64,000 bases of DNA from Psychrobacillus sp. FSL K6-2836 (GCF_038003085.1 NZ_JBBOOM010000001.1:3534001-3598000), one strand, 5' to 3'; shown: positions 11,530-21,020, counted from the first letter of the stretch. Numbers and translations: made by a program. The notes: generated from the sequence alone by a model not told the origin.

Positions 11530-12606
11530 TTAAACCATCACAACAAATTGAGAAGCAAAAGATTGTTCTTTTTCTACTTGAATAGCTTGAATTTTAGCCA
11601 CTTCTTTTTTCCGAACTGAGGCACAATCAGCAGTATTAAGCTGGGTAATTGTATTTTTATCGATCAATGAAGCGAAATAATCCGCATCCTTCAAAGCACT
11701 ATTTAATCCAAATGCCCCAGTAGGTGTCATCGTATGAACTGCATCTCCGATTAATGCGACTCCTTTTTTTCCCCAGTTTTCACTAGTGCTACTATACACA
11801 TCTAATAGAACGAAATCCTTCCACGATATAATATTTTCGCGCACTGTTTGTTCAAGTTCTGGAAATGCAACAATCAGCTGCTCGATAAATGGTGTAAAAG
11901 GCTGTTTTCTAAGTGCTACAAATGAACCTTCTTCAATATTCCAACCAATTTGAATATAACCTTTTGCTTGGGTAAAAAGGGAAATTTGTTTATCACCAAT
12001 TAAGGCCATTTTAATAGAAGGTTCCCATTTTTCTGGTGCTGGAATTCTTGCCCAAAGCAAATCATATCCATGTTTACGAGTAGTTACATCTAGATTCGCT
12101 TTTTTACGAACAGTAGAATTACGGCCATCAGCACCAATAACTAGTTCACTTTCAATGAACACTTTTTCATCATTCTGTGAAGCTGAGACACCCGTATAAG
12201 TCCCATCTTCATCCTGCAGTAGTTCCTCCACCTTCGTACTCAACATTAGTTGAAACGTTGGGTATTGCTCAGCTGCTGCTAATAATACATGCAACAAATG
12301 CGCTTGAGGAACATGAATACCAAGATGTCCGACTGCTGAATCTGGTAAGATTGTTTTATAAAGCTTACCATCTTGCCAATACTCAAGCTTCTCCATTCGT
12401 AAGAGACCGAGTTTTTCCACTTCGTCAAATAAATTATATTTTTTTAAAATAGCTTCGCCTTCTTCATTTAAATGCTCTCCACGAAACGTTTTACCAATTT
12501 GATTTGTTCGCTCTATTAACACAACAGAAACATTCTTCCTAGCCAATAAATAAGCAAGAAGTGCTCCCCCTGGACCTGCACCTACGATACATACATCTAC
12601 TTTCAC
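11530..12606 (-). CDS. FAD-dependent monooxygenase (UbiH/PHBH-like)
   Basis: A 358-residue flavoprotein. The N-terminal Rossmann motif is VCIVGAGPGGALLAYLLA; a second FAD-contacting motif GADGRNSTVRK lies in the middle, and the third motif GVALIGDAVHTMTPTGAFGLN is near the C terminus. Together these define aromatic-ring-type class A hydroxylases. The reading frame extends upstream to 12663, but GGGAGG at 12618-12623 precedes GTG 12606, which places the start just before the Rossmann motif. The substrate cannot be predicted. It is monocistronic and convergent with DUF3891. Confidence 0.85.
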   Translation of the reverse strand: MKVDVCIVGAGPGGALLAYLLARKNVSVVLIERTNQIGKTFRGEHLNEEGEAILKKYNLFDEVEKLGLLRMEKLEYWQDGKLYKTILPDSAVGHLGIHVPQAHLLHVLLAAAEQYPTFQLMLSTKVEELLQDEDGTYTGVSASQNDEKVFIESELVIGADGRNSTVRKKANLDVTTRKHGYDLLWARIPAPEKWEPSIKMALIGDKQISLFTQAKGYIQIGWNIEEGSFVALRKQPFTPFIEQLIVAFPELEQTVRENIISWKDFVLLDVYSSTSENWGKKGVALIGDAVHTMTPTGAFGLNSALKDADYFASLIDKNTITQLNTADCASVRKKEVAKIQAIQVEKEQSFASQFVVMV

Positions 12607-12832
12607 TATATTTAATTCCTCCCTTTGCTTCAAATAAGCGTAATGGGCTATTCGTAACGACACATATATATTTTAGCGAAATAAAAAATTATTATCCATC
12701 TTTTCATACTCTAAAGATTAAATACGTTATTGGGAAGATCATATCCGACTAAAATCTGGATATAAGTCATTAATTATCTCTGAAGCAAACTGAGTGATAT
12801 GATATTATTGTATTAATAGTGAGGTGATGAAA

Positions 12833-13684
12833 ATGATTCAAATCGGCCTAACCGGTTGGGGAGATCATCCAGATTTGTACGTATCCTCCGCAAAGGAAAG
12901 ATTACAAGATTACAGTGCACACTTTCCCGTCGTGGAATTAGATGCGGCATTTTACGCAATTCAACCGATAAAAAATAGTATAAAGTGGATTAAAGAAACT
13001 CCAGATAATTTTCAATTTGTTGTGAAAGCATATCAAGGAATAACTGGTCATTTACGAGGTGATTTTCCTTTTGATTCGCTTGACGAAATGTTTGAATTAT
13101 ATAGACAATCAATTATGCCATTTAAAGAATCAGGGAAGCTGTCCATGATACTTGCGCAATTTCCGCCTTGGTTCCAATGTAATAAGGAAAGTGTACAATA
13201 TATACGTAAAGTAAGAGAAGAGTTAAAGGATTTTGATGTGGTTGTTGAGTTTCGTCATCAATCCTGGTATGCTCCAGAATACAAAGACTCCACACTTCAA
13301 TTTTTGAAGGAAAATCATCTTCATCATAGCGTTTGTGATGAACCACAGGCAGGTGATGGCAGTATTCCTTTAGTTCCGATTGCCACTACAAATAAGGTGC
13401 TAGTTCGGTTGCATGGTAGAAATACATATGGGTGGATAAATCCGGGCAATAATGTGAAGTGGAGAGAAGTAAGGTACTTATATGATTACAATAAAGAAGA
13501 ACTTTCTTCTATTAAAAATGTTTGTGAACAACTAGAAAAACTGGCAAATGAAGTTGTCGTCTTGTTTAATAATAACTCTGGTGGGCATGCGGCAAGCAAT
13601 GCAAAAACATTCCAGAACATGCTAGGATTAAATTTTGAAGGACTTGCTCCAAAACAATTAGATTTATTTGAAGGAGATTTTTAA
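12833..13684 (+). CDS. yunF: DUF72 family protein (YunF-like)
   Basis: A 283-residue TIM-barrel-like protein of the DUF72/YecE family: IQIGLTGWGDHPDLY at the N terminus, VVELDAAFYAIQP, VVEFRHQSWY, and C-terminal VVLFNNNSGGHAASNA. GTG and ATG codons just upstream are too near GAGG (12821); ATG 12833 has 8-base spacing. It abuts yunE with no gap, so the two are co-translated. B. subtilis has the same neighbours. Biochemical role is unknown. Confidence 0.88.
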   Translation: MIQIGLTGWGDHPDLYVSSAKERLQDYSAHFPVVELDAAFYAIQPIKNSIKWIKETPDNFQFVVKAYQGITGHLRGDFPFDSLDEMFELYRQSIMPFKESGKLSMILAQFPPWFQCNKESVQYIRKVREELKDFDVVVEFRHQSWYAPEYKDSTLQFLKENHLHHSVCDEPQAGDGSIPLVPIATTNKVLVRLHGRNTYGWINPGNNVKWREVRYLYDYNKEELSSIKNVCEQLEKLANEVVVLFNNNSGGHAASNAKTFQNMLGLNFEGLAPKQLDLFEGDF

Positions 13685-14503
13685 ATGGAATGGATTATAC
13701 TTGCAGTTAGTGGTCTTTTCTCAGGAATTGTCGGAGCATTGGTTGGCCTTGGTGGAGGCGTCATTTTAGTACCAGCTACACTGTTTTTTGGCGCAACTCT
13801 TGGTATGATACCAAATATTACGCCGCAGAGTGTAGTTGGACTGTCTGTTATTATGATGATATTTACGGGACTGTCCTCTACATTATCCTATATGAAGACT
13901 AAAACAGTTGACTTTAAAAGTGGGTTTATTTTCTTTATCGGTAGTATTCCTGGAACCATACTTGGTGCATTTGTGAACAAAGGATTGGATTTGCCTTCAT
14001 TTAACTTATATTTTGGTATTTTACTTGTTATCTTATCCACTTTGTTGTTAGTTCGAGATCGCCTAAAACCAGTTCGATGGTTTGTGGAAAATGGGAAAAA
14101 GAAAACCTTTAATGATGGCGATAAAACATATGTATACGGATATCCCATTTGGTTTGCATTATTATTAACTTTTGGTGTTGGTTTTGCATCAGGTCTATTT
14201 GGTATTGGCGGGGGATCTATTATCGTACCTGCGATGATTTTATTATTCCTATTCCCACCTCATGTAGCAGTTGGTACGTCTATGTTTATGGTGTTTTTAT
14301 CAGCAATGGTGAATTCTGTTACGCATATATCATTAGGAAATGTACCTTGGTTATATACAATTCCAGTAATTCCCGCTGCTTATATTGGAGCAAAAATAGG
14401 AGCAAAGTTAAACAAAAAGCTGAATTCTGATACACTTGTGTTGGCTTTACGAATTGTACTTCTATTATTAGGTATACGATCTATTATAGATGGACTACTA
14501 TAA
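13685..14503 (+). CDS. yunE: TSUP-family (TauE/SafE) membrane transporter, YunE-like
   Basis: A 272-residue membrane protein with about eight helices and two homologous halves: GIVGALVGLGGGVILVP near residue 15 and ASGLFGIGGGSIIVP near residue 170. These glycine-rich repeats are the hallmark of the TSUP family, often linked to sulfite or organosulfonate export. The ATG follows the yunF stop directly, and AAGGAG lies at the end of that gene. Substrate is not known. Confidence 0.9.
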   Translation: MEWIILAVSGLFSGIVGALVGLGGGVILVPATLFFGATLGMIPNITPQSVVGLSVIMMIFTGLSSTLSYMKTKTVDFKSGFIFFIGSIPGTILGAFVNKGLDLPSFNLYFGILLVILSTLLLVRDRLKPVRWFVENGKKKTFNDGDKTYVYGYPIWFALLLTFGVGFASGLFGIGGGSIIVPAMILLFLFPPHVAVGTSMFMVFLSAMVNSVTHISLGNVPWLYTIPVIPAAYIGAKIGAKLNKKLNSDTLVLALRIVLLLLGIRSIIDGLL

Positions 14504-14520
14504 CTTCATTCAGTTAATGT

Positions 14521-14598
14521 TTTTCCAGCGGAGCTGAACAAAGTGAAGCGAAAGCAATATTTTTCCTGCGGAGTTGAACAAAGTGAAGCGGAAGCAAT
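14521..14598. repeat. Two-copy 40-bp direct repeat
   Basis: A 38-base segment containing GCGGAGCTGAACAAAGTG (copy 1 from 14521) recurs at 14561 with a few substitutions. The pair fills the gap between yunE and yunD and contains no ORF. Confidence 0.85.
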
Positions 14599-14633
14599 CA
14601 CACGGAGGCATATTTGATTAGGGTGGGTGAAAA

Positions 14634-16007
14634 ATGAGAGAGACGATTTATATATACCATACAAATGATTTGCATAGTCATCTAGAAAATTGGCCTGCTA
14701 TTCATCAATTTCTCTCAGATAGTCGGAAAAAACATGGTGCACAGGCTTCTCACTTAACCTTAGATATTGGAGATCATCTGGATCGTTCGAATATATTTAC
14801 GGAGGGTACTTTGGGAAAGGGGAATGTGCGTCTGTTAAATGAAGCCCATTACGATTATGTAACGATTGGAAATAATGAGGGGATCACTCTAAGCCATGAA
14901 GACTTGGAATCCTTATACATAGAGGCTAATTTTGAAGTTATCGTCTCCAATTTTACTGATTTGGAAGGGAATATTCCACCGTGGGTATTACCCTTTAAAA
15001 TACATGTGACACCGACAGGTATTAAAATAGGAATTGTTGCGGCAACTGCAGATTACGGCATTTACTATGAAAAATTAGGTTGGCATGTTCAAGAACCGAT
15101 TCCACGTCTAAAAGGGGTATGTGAAGCACTTCGTCCACAAGTGGATGTTCTTATTTGCATGTCTCACTTAGGAATGTCACAGGATGAAATAATTTCGTTG
15201 GAAATTCCGCAGGTGGATTTGATTTTGGGGTCGCATACTCATCACGCATTTGAAGAAGGAAAGGTAATCGGTAGTTCGTTGCAAGCCGCTACAGGTAAAT
15301 TTGGTATGAATGTTGGGCTTGTGACGTTGGAATTTGACCATGCAGCAGGAGCAATCCAATCGAAGAAAGCAGTGCTATTTCCTATTGAGGCACTGTCAGT
15401 CCCAATGAACGCAAAAGATTCACAGTTAGCTTGGGAAAATGAAGGAATAGCTGAAATGTCTAGTATTGCTTTTTACAACTCATCCATATTGAAAAAGGAA
15501 TGGTTTATGGAATCTGATTTATCTCATTTCTTCGGAAAAGCATTACTTTCCTTTACTAATGCAAACTGTGCGATGTTTCCGGCGGGTATCTTCTTAAAGG
15601 ACCTACAGCAGGGGCCAATTACTGCGAGAGACTTACATCAATGTTTGCCGCACCCTATTAATCCATGTGTTATTACTTTAACCGGTACAGAGCTACTCGA
15701 AGTTATTCGAACAGCGAAAAATGAAAAATGGCCAAAGCTTGAAGTAAAGGGGCTAGGTTTTAGAGGTAACTTTCTTGGAGCAATACTATACGAACAGCTT
15801 CAAGAGCTAGAAGATGGTTCAGTGTTAGTCGATGAAAAGCCACTTGAGCATGAAAACATATATACGTTGGCAACTTTAGATATGTTTACATTTGGTTACT
15901 TTTTTCCTTCATTAAAGTTTGCTCCAAAACAATACTTTATGCCCGAAATGATTCGAGATGTCGTAAAATGGTATGGACAGTATGAAAAAAATGAATATAA
16001 GTCATGA
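14634..16007 (+). CDS. yunD: Metallophosphatase / 5'-nucleotidase family protein YunD
   Basis: A 457-residue protein with an N-terminal calcineurin-like phosphoesterase domain: metal-binding HTNDLHSHL, DIGDHLDRS, TIGNNEG, SHLGMSQDE and GSHTHH. The C-terminal part fits the 5'-nucleotidase C domain (TGTELLEVIRTAKN, GNFLGAILYE). There is no signal peptide, unlike secreted UshA-type enzymes, so it is probably cytosolic. Family members hydrolyse UDP-sugars or nucleotides; the substrate here is unproven. A C-rich sequence after the stop pairs with the yunB ribosome binding site. Confidence 0.88.
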   Translation: MRETIYIYHTNDLHSHLENWPAIHQFLSDSRKKHGAQASHLTLDIGDHLDRSNIFTEGTLGKGNVRLLNEAHYDYVTIGNNEGITLSHEDLESLYIEANFEVIVSNFTDLEGNIPPWVLPFKIHVTPTGIKIGIVAATADYGIYYEKLGWHVQEPIPRLKGVCEALRPQVDVLICMSHLGMSQDEIISLEIPQVDLILGSHTHHAFEEGKVIGSSLQAATGKFGMNVGLVTLEFDHAAGAIQSKKAVLFPIEALSVPMNAKDSQLAWENEGIAEMSSIAFYNSSILKKEWFMESDLSHFFGKALLSFTNANCAMFPAGIFLKDLQQGPITARDLHQCLPHPINPCVITLTGTELLEVIRTAKNEKWPKLEVKGLGFRGNFLGAILYEQLQELEDGSVLVDEKPLEHENIYTLATLDMFTFGYFFPSLKFAPKQYFMPEMIRDVVKWYGQYEKNEYKS

Positions 16008-16008
16008 A

Positions 16009-16045
16009 AATCCCCCTCCTTACATAAGTAGTAATTAGGGGGATT
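16009..16045 (+). promoter_or_regulatory. Hairpin enclosing the yunB ribosome binding site
   Basis: AATCCCCCT at 16009-16017 is perfectly complementary to AGGGGGATT at 16037-16045. The 3' arm is the yunB Shine-Dalgarno. A T-rich tract follows, so the same hairpin could end yunD transcription or block yunB translation. Confidence 0.6.
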
Positions 16046-16049
16046 GTTT

Positions 16050-16820
16050 TTGTTCTATCGAAAGAAAAAAAAGCGATTTACTTTCTTTACTAATCAGCGT
16101 AAATTAGCCATTTTTTTAACTTGTTTTATGTTATCAGTTGGAGGACTCATCTATTATATTAATAAGCAGTTGAATGCTACCTACTTGGAATATGCAGAAG
16201 TTCAAACAACTAAAATAGCATCCATGGTAATAAATAAAGCGATTAACTCAAGAATTTCGAATACGCTCGATGTAAATGACATAATCGAAGAGGTGCCATC
16301 AGATAGTACTACAATGGTCACTACTCGATTTAATACAGAAATAATAAATCGTATACTATCTGATACAAATCAGCTTGTTCAGTCTCATTTAGAACAGGCT
16401 GAGCAGGGTAACTTTTCAAGTCTACCTTATTTAGATGACATCGAGTACGATAAACAAACGATGGAGGATCAGGGGGGAGTCGTATTTTTCGTTCCGATGG
16501 GGCAAGCGGCGAATATCCCCATCATTGGAAACTTAGGTCCGAAAATTCCTATACGCTTTCACGTCATTGGTAATGTACAATCAAATGTAGTGCCTTCAAT
16601 TACTAAATTTGGTATTAATAATGCGTATGTTGAAGTCAATATCCATATTACGGTAAACGTACAAATAATTGTTCCTCTAGCAAGTAAAATGAGTACGGTT
16701 GAACAGAGTATCCCGGTTGCAATGGGGATTGTTCAAGGCCAGGTTCCATATATATACACAGGTGGCGACGGGGATGCAGCTCCATCAATAGAAGTACCAC
16801 TACCATTACCAGAAAAATAA
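16050..16820 (+). CDS. yunB: Sporulation protein YunB
   Basis: A 256-residue protein with a basic N terminus (FYRKKKKRFTFF), one membrane anchor (AIFLTCFMLSVGGLIYYI) and an extracytoplasmic domain. The segment VQTTKIASMVINKAI and later NAYVEVNIHITVNVQIIVPL fit YunB, needed for efficient spore formation in B. subtilis. Two TTG codons, 16044 and 16050, are possible; 16050 is about 6 bases from GGGGGA and preferred. No ATG is available near the start. The ribosome binding site lies in a hairpin arm. Presence of this gene supports a spore-former. Confidence 0.85.
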   Translation: MFYRKKKKRFTFFTNQRKLAIFLTCFMLSVGGLIYYINKQLNATYLEYAEVQTTKIASMVINKAINSRISNTLDVNDIIEEVPSDSTTMVTTRFNTEIINRILSDTNQLVQSHLEQAEQGNFSSLPYLDDIEYDKQTMEDQGGVVFFVPMGQAANIPIIGNLGPKIPIRFHVIGNVQSNVVPSITKFGINNAYVEVNIHITVNVQIIVPLASKMSTVEQSIPVAMGIVQGQVPYIYTGGDGDAAPSIEVPLPLPEK

Positions 16821-16855
16821 AAAACCTTTATAACCTAGTATTTACTGTTATACTG

Positions 16856-17117
16856 GTAGAAATGAATAGAAATAGGTAGAGGCTGCAGAACTTAAGAGTA
16901 GTTTACAGGAGAATGACAACTGTGATTGTAAACGGAAGGAAGTTTTGCCGAAATTAGATGCTGATCGTCGAAACAAATCTAATTGGGGTTATTTTAAACA
17001 AAAATAACACTGTCATTTATACAAAAGTATAAATGGAGAACTACAAAGTATATAAAATTTATGCTTGAAATTTTAATTAAAAGCCAACCTATATGTATAT
17101 TAGGTTGGCTTTTTTAT
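16856..17117 (+). promoter_or_regulatory. Lysine riboswitch (L box) with terminator
   Basis: The leader contains the conserved lysine-aptamer blocks in order: GGTAGAGGCTGCAGAACTT then AAGAGTA (16872-16905 area), GGAGAATGA, GGAAGGAAGTTTTGCCGAA, GCTGATCG, ACTGTCATTTATAC and AAATGGAG. An expression-platform terminator follows: AAGCCAACCTA (17081-17091) pairs with TAGGTTGGCTT (17101-17111) and a T run. A -10-like TATACT lies at 16849-16854. Lysine binding should favour the terminator and switch off the downstream transporter gene. Confidence 0.9.
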
Positions 17118-17135
17118 ATTTGAGGAGGATTTGTT

Positions 17136-18695
17136 TTGGAAAATACGATATTTTCAATTTTACCACCACTACTAGCGATTGTAATGGTGCTTGTGACGAA
17201 GAGGGTTTTATTATCATTGGGGGTCGGAATCGTTTCGGCAGCTCTATTAGTAGAAAACTTTTCACCCGTTGATTCACTAATCATTCTTTGGGATTCCTTT
17301 ATCACGTCGTTTTGGGATAATGGATTGAATATGTATAATATTTATATATTGTCTTTTATCTTGCTGCTTGGAGTAGTTACAGCGATGGTCAGCTTATCAG
17401 GAGGAAGTACTGCGTTTGCAGCGTGGGCAGTCAAACGTATTAGAACGAATCGTGGTTCAAAACTATTAACTGCCTTTTTAGGTATTATTATTTTTGTAGA
17501 CGATTATTTTAATGCACTTGCTGTTGGACAAATTGCCCGTCCAATCACAGATTCTCACCGAGTATCACGTGCAAAGCTAGCTTATTTTATCGACTCTACA
17601 TCAGCACCAGTTTGTGTAGTTTCTCCAGTTTCTAGTTGGGGAGCTTTTCTAATAAGTCAGTTAGGTGTTATTTTCGCTACTTATGCAGTAACAGACTATA
17701 CACCACTTCAGGCATTTCTGATAATGGCCCCGATGAATTTCTATGTTATTGCTGCACTTGCAATGGTATTTTTTATAGCATGGACAGACAATGACTTAGG
17801 TGAGATGAAAAAACATGAAAAACGTGCAAAAGAAACAGGAGTGCTTTTTGATCCCAATAAATCAAATCCAGGTGATTTACAAGGTAATTTCCCGGAAAAT
17901 AATTATGGAAAAGTGAATGATTTAATCTTACCAATTGTATCGTTAATAGGTATAACACTTGTTTCAATGTTTTGGACAGGGTACCAGGCTTCAGGAAAAG
18001 TAATGAACTTATTTGTTATTTTTGAGAATACAGACGTTCCACTTTCTTTATTTATAGGTGGAATTGTATCGAGTATATTAGCGATTCTGTTATACACTCG
18101 TCAATTAAAGAGAAATCCAGAAGCAAATGCTGGGTTAATAGGGAAAGCGATTATATCTGGTATTAATTCAATGTTACCAGCTATTTGTATTTTAATATTT
18201 GCTTGGGCTCTTTCATTTTTAATAAATGCACTGGGAACAGGAGAGTTTTTAGCTAAAATCGTTACGGAAAATAATATTCCAGTCGGTATAATTCCTTTCT
18301 TATTATTTGTTTTAACCGCTTTTATGGCGTTTGCAACTGGTTCCTCATGGGGATCATTCGGTATTTTAATACCAATTGGTGCAAGCATCATTATGGTCGT
18401 AGAACCGGAATTATTACTTCCTGTTTTAGCTGCAGTTTTAGCAGGTGCAGTTTTTGGTGATCATTGTTCACCAATTTCTGATACTACCATTATGTCAGCA
18501 ACAGGTGCAGGAGTTAACGTAATTGACCATGTAATGACACAGTTACCTTATGCTATTATTAGTGCTGTCATTGCAGCAATTGGTTATTTAATATTGGGTC
18601 TTACTGGATCCGTTATTTTTGGATTTATAACGGTAGTCGTCATCCTAATCTTATTTTTCTCTATCTGGAGTCTCAAAGGTAAAAAAGTAGTTTAG
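17136..18695 (+). CDS. lysW: NhaC-family transporter, predicted lysine importer (LysW-type)
   Basis: A 519-residue, 11-12-helix protein of the NhaC Na+/H+ antiporter superfamily (IIFVDDYFNALAVGQIARP, FGDHCSPISDTTIMSATGAG, TGSSWGSFGILIP). The start TTG 17136 follows GGAGG by seven bases. The gene is the only one after a lysine riboswitch. Comparative work on the LYS element predicted NhaC-like LysW proteins to be lysine transporters, so uptake of lysine is the best guess rather than sodium/proton exchange. That assignment is by context, not by substrate residues. Confidence 0.85.
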   Translation: MENTIFSILPPLLAIVMVLVTKRVLLSLGVGIVSAALLVENFSPVDSLIILWDSFITSFWDNGLNMYNIYILSFILLLGVVTAMVSLSGGSTAFAAWAVKRIRTNRGSKLLTAFLGIIIFVDDYFNALAVGQIARPITDSHRVSRAKLAYFIDSTSAPVCVVSPVSSWGAFLISQLGVIFATYAVTDYTPLQAFLIMAPMNFYVIAALAMVFFIAWTDNDLGEMKKHEKRAKETGVLFDPNKSNPGDLQGNFPENNYGKVNDLILPIVSLIGITLVSMFWTGYQASGKVMNLFVIFENTDVPLSLFIGGIVSSILAILLYTRQLKRNPEANAGLIGKAIISGINSMLPAICILIFAWALSFLINALGTGEFLAKIVTENNIPVGIIPFLLFVLTAFMAFATGSSWGSFGILIPIGASIIMVVEPELLLPVLAAVLAGAVFGDHCSPISDTTIMSATGAGVNVIDHVMTQLPYAIISAVIAAIGYLILGLTGSVIFGFITVVVILILFFSIWSLKGKKVV

Positions 18696-18803
18696 CTATT
18701 TTTATATTGGATGACTCTGGTAATTGTATGGTTGTTTGCAATTAAATATTATGTTACATTGACAACAGTGTAGTTAGTTTATTTAGAATGGGGTCGAGAT
18801 GAA

Positions 18804-19739
18804 ATGACATCGTGTAAACCAACGAAAACAGAGCACCAAAGAAAACCAGAGTGGCTAAAAATCAAGTTAAATACGAACGATGAATACAAGGGTCTAAAAA
18901 AGTTAATGCGTGAAAATAATTTAAATACGGTATGTGAGGAAGCAAAATGTCCAAATATACATGAGTGCTGGGGTTCACGTAGAACAGCTACATTTATGAT
19001 TTTAGGAGCTATTTGCACACGAGCTTGCCGTTTTTGTGCAGTAAAAACTGGACTACCTAATGAATTAGATTTAGCTGAACCAGAAAGAGTTGCTGATTCG
19101 GTTGTTATTATGAATTTAAAACATGTAGTTGTAACAGCAGTTGCTCGGGATGATTTAAAAGATGGTGGTTCTGAAGTTTTTGCTGAAACGATCCGAGCGA
19201 TTCGCCGAAAAAATCCTTTTACTTCAATAGAAGTTTTGCCTTCTGATATGGGTGGAATTGAGCAAAATATCCGTAATATTATGGATGCAAAACCCGATAT
19301 CCTTAACCATAATATTGAAACAGTTCGTCGACTGACTCCTAGAGTTCGTGCAAGAGCTAAATACGATCGTTCACTAGAGCTACTACGTCGAGCAAAAGAA
19401 ATGCAACCAAGCATTCCGACAAAATCGTCACTAATGTTGGGTTTAGGAGAAACACATGAAGAGATACTAGAAGTGATGGATGACCTTCGCGCTAACAACG
19501 TAGATATAATGACGATTGGTCAATACTTACAGCCTACCAAAAAACATTTACCAGTTCTGAAATATTACTCCCCAGCGGAATTTGGAGAATTGCGTAAAAT
19601 TGCCATGAGCAAAGGATTCTCCCATTGCGAAGCTGGTCCACTAGTTAGAAGTAGTTATCATGCAGATGAACAGGTTAACGCTGCTGCTAAGCAAAGACAA
19701 TTGCAAGGTGAGGAACTTCTAGCTACTCCAAATAGCTAA
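18804..19739 (+). CDS. lipA: Lipoyl synthase LipA
   Basis: A 311-residue radical SAM enzyme that inserts two sulfur atoms into protein-bound octanoyl groups. Both Fe-S clusters are visible: the auxiliary cluster motif [12 protein letters not shown] and the radical SAM motif CTRACRFC. The C-terminal segment ends in the conserved [11 protein letters not shown] radical SAM Fe-S protein fits the Fe-S assembly genes nearby. It heads a probable unit with yutD, 14 bases downstream. Confidence 0.97.
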   Translation: MTSCKPTKTEHQRKPEWLKIKLNTNDEYKGLKKLMRENNLNTVCEEAKCPNIHECWGSRRTATFMILGAICTRACRFCAVKTGLPNELDLAEPERVADSVVIMNLKHVVVTAVARDDLKDGGSEVFAETIRAIRRKNPFTSIEVLPSDMGGIEQNIRNIMDAKPDILNHNIETVRRLTPRVRARAKYDRSLELLRRAKEMQPSIPTKSSLMLGLGETHEEILEVMDDLRANNVDIMTIGQYLQPTKKHLPVLKYYSPAEFGELRKIAMSKGFSHCEAGPLVRSSYHADEQVNAAAKQRQLQGEELLATPNS

Positions 19740-19753
19740 TGGATGGTGATTGA

Positions 19754-20095
19754 ATGATAGTTGCAGAAGGCTTTACTTATGAGATTATAGAAGATTATCG
19801 TGAGGCATTTAAAGAAGAAGCTTTTTTAGATCGTTATAGTGAAATCTTAACCAAATACGATTATATTATGGGTGATTGGGGCTATGGTCAGCTTCGCCTC
19901 AAAGGTTTTTTTGAGGATCGTAGTCATAAAGCTACATTTGACACAAAAATAGGGACGATGAAAGATTATTTATATGAATATTGTAATTTTGGCTGTGCCT
20001 ATTTTGTCGTAAAGAAAACAGGAGTAGCTCCTAAAATAGTTCCTGTAGAAGCTATAAAAGAAGTAAACGAAAACCTTGAGCAAGATCAATTATGA
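19754..20095 (+). CDS. yutD: YutD family protein (DUF1027)
   Basis: A 113-residue cytosolic protein of the YutD/DUF1027 family (FLDRYSEILTKYDYIMGDWGYGQLRLKGFF, split here by GDWGYGQ; IKDYLYEYCNFGCAYFV-like C-terminal half). It follows lipA as in B. subtilis and staphylococci. The function is unknown. Its last codons form the 5' arm of the terminator that ends the lipA-yutD transcript. Confidence 0.87.
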   Translation: MIVAEGFTYEIIEDYREAFKEEAFLDRYSEILTKYDYIMGDWGYGQLRLKGFFEDRSHKATFDTKIGTMKDYLYEYCNFGCAYFVVKKTGVAPKIVPVEAIKEVNENLEQDQL

Positions 20096-20115
20096 TCTAC
20101 TCAAGGTTTTTTTGT
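20072..20115 (+). terminator. Terminator of lipA-yutD
   Basis: AACCTTGAG pairs with CTCAAGGTT, enclosing an inner GATC stem, followed by a T run. The stem overlaps the yutD stop codon. Confidence 0.9.
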
Positions 20116-20206
20116 TTTATGGGCTATAACACAGGGTTAATGGGCTATCCGAGAGTGCACATAAAAATAGCTAGTCATGATAGTAATCACAACTAGCCAC
20201 TTTGTA

Positions 20207-20476
20207 TCAACTTAATAATTCGCGTAGATAATCGCGTAGTTCTACTGCTTCTTCTTCTGATCTATTAAATACATGTTCGAGATAGCCCGGTTCCTCCACA
20301 TCATCCGCTCCTATTATTGCTGCTCGTCCATATTGTATATCCATAACTAGTACTTTTCCAAAAAATCGAGAGCTTTGGGAAATAGCTAGATCATATCTTT
20401 GGGATTCCCCTGTAAAGCCAACAAATCGCGTTTTCGTATCCTCTACATCATCGTACAAATAAAATCGTTCCACCAT
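20207..20476 (-). CDS. DUF3055 family protein (SAV0927-like)
   Basis: An 89-residue protein on the opposite strand (MVERFYLYDDVEDTKTRF at the start; acidic C terminus with EEEAVELRDYLREL). Sequence and position between yutD and yutE match the staphylococcal SAV0927-type DUF3055 protein. A good AGGAAGGAG-type signal precedes the ATG. Small, soluble, no cysteines and no known role. Confidence 0.75.
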   Translation of the reverse strand: MVERFYLYDDVEDTKTRFVGFTGESQRYDLAISQSSRFFGKVLVMDIQYGRAAIIGADDVEEPGYLEHVFNRSEEEAVELRDYLRELLS

Positions 20477-20558
20477 GTGACACTCCTTCCTACCTAAGAA
20501 TTATGGTACTATAGAATAGGAGTATATATCAAATGAACAACAATTAGGAGGCCTTTCC

Positions 20559-21020
20559 ATGTATTTTGTAGATAGAAAAAAAATAGCTTTAACATTGGCA
20601 CATATGAACCAATTGTTAAACATTATAGAGGCAAAACAAGATTGGCAAGCAGATGAAGTATCCAAATTAGCGTTTGAACGAATTGGTCATAATATTATCG
20701 AATCTATAATCGATGTAGGAAATTCAATGATTGATGGGTTTATCATGCGCGATCCAGGTGGATACGATGATATAATCGATATTTTAACGGATGAAAAAGT
20801 TATCACTGTTGAAATGGATCGACCTTTAAAAGAAGTTATCGAATATAGAAAAGTACTTGTTCGTCAATTTTATGCGGTGGACCATCTAAAATTAGAGGAA
20901 GTTCTGACAAAGAATTTGCGATTCTTAAAGGAATACCCTAAAGCTGTGGAAACATATCTAGTAGATGAATTAGGGCCAGTTTCTGCATTTTTACCTGAGG
21001 ATTCCAATGTTAAATTATAA
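20559..21020 (+). CDS. yutE: DUF86/HepT-like family protein YutE
   Basis: A 153-residue helical protein of the DUF86 family (MYFVDRKKIALTLAHM; GNSMIDGFIMRDPGGYDDIIDIL). HepT toxins of this superfamily carry an R-x(4-6)-H-x-Y RNase motif. Here the equivalent position reads YRKVLVRQFY, with Gln in place of His, so HepT-type RNase activity is doubtful. There is no MNT partner next door. It overlaps yutF by 14 bases and is preceded by TTAGGAGG. Confidence 0.83.
   Translation: MYFVDRKKIALTLAHMNQLLNIIEAKQDWQADEVSKLAFERIGHNIIESIIDVGNSMIDGFIMRDPGGYDDIIDILTDEKVITVEMDRPLKEVIEYRKVLVRQFYAVDHLKLEEVLTKNLRFLKEYPKAVETYLVDELGPVSAFLPEDSNVKL

Noticed and set aside
18779-19498. 239-codon minus-strand frame
   Set aside because: Shadow of lipA; serine/arginine-rich composition typical of an antisense reading.
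20559-21020. HepT toxin
   Set aside because: The DUF86 protein lacks the histidine of the RNase motif and has no MNT partner; it is the conserved yutE.
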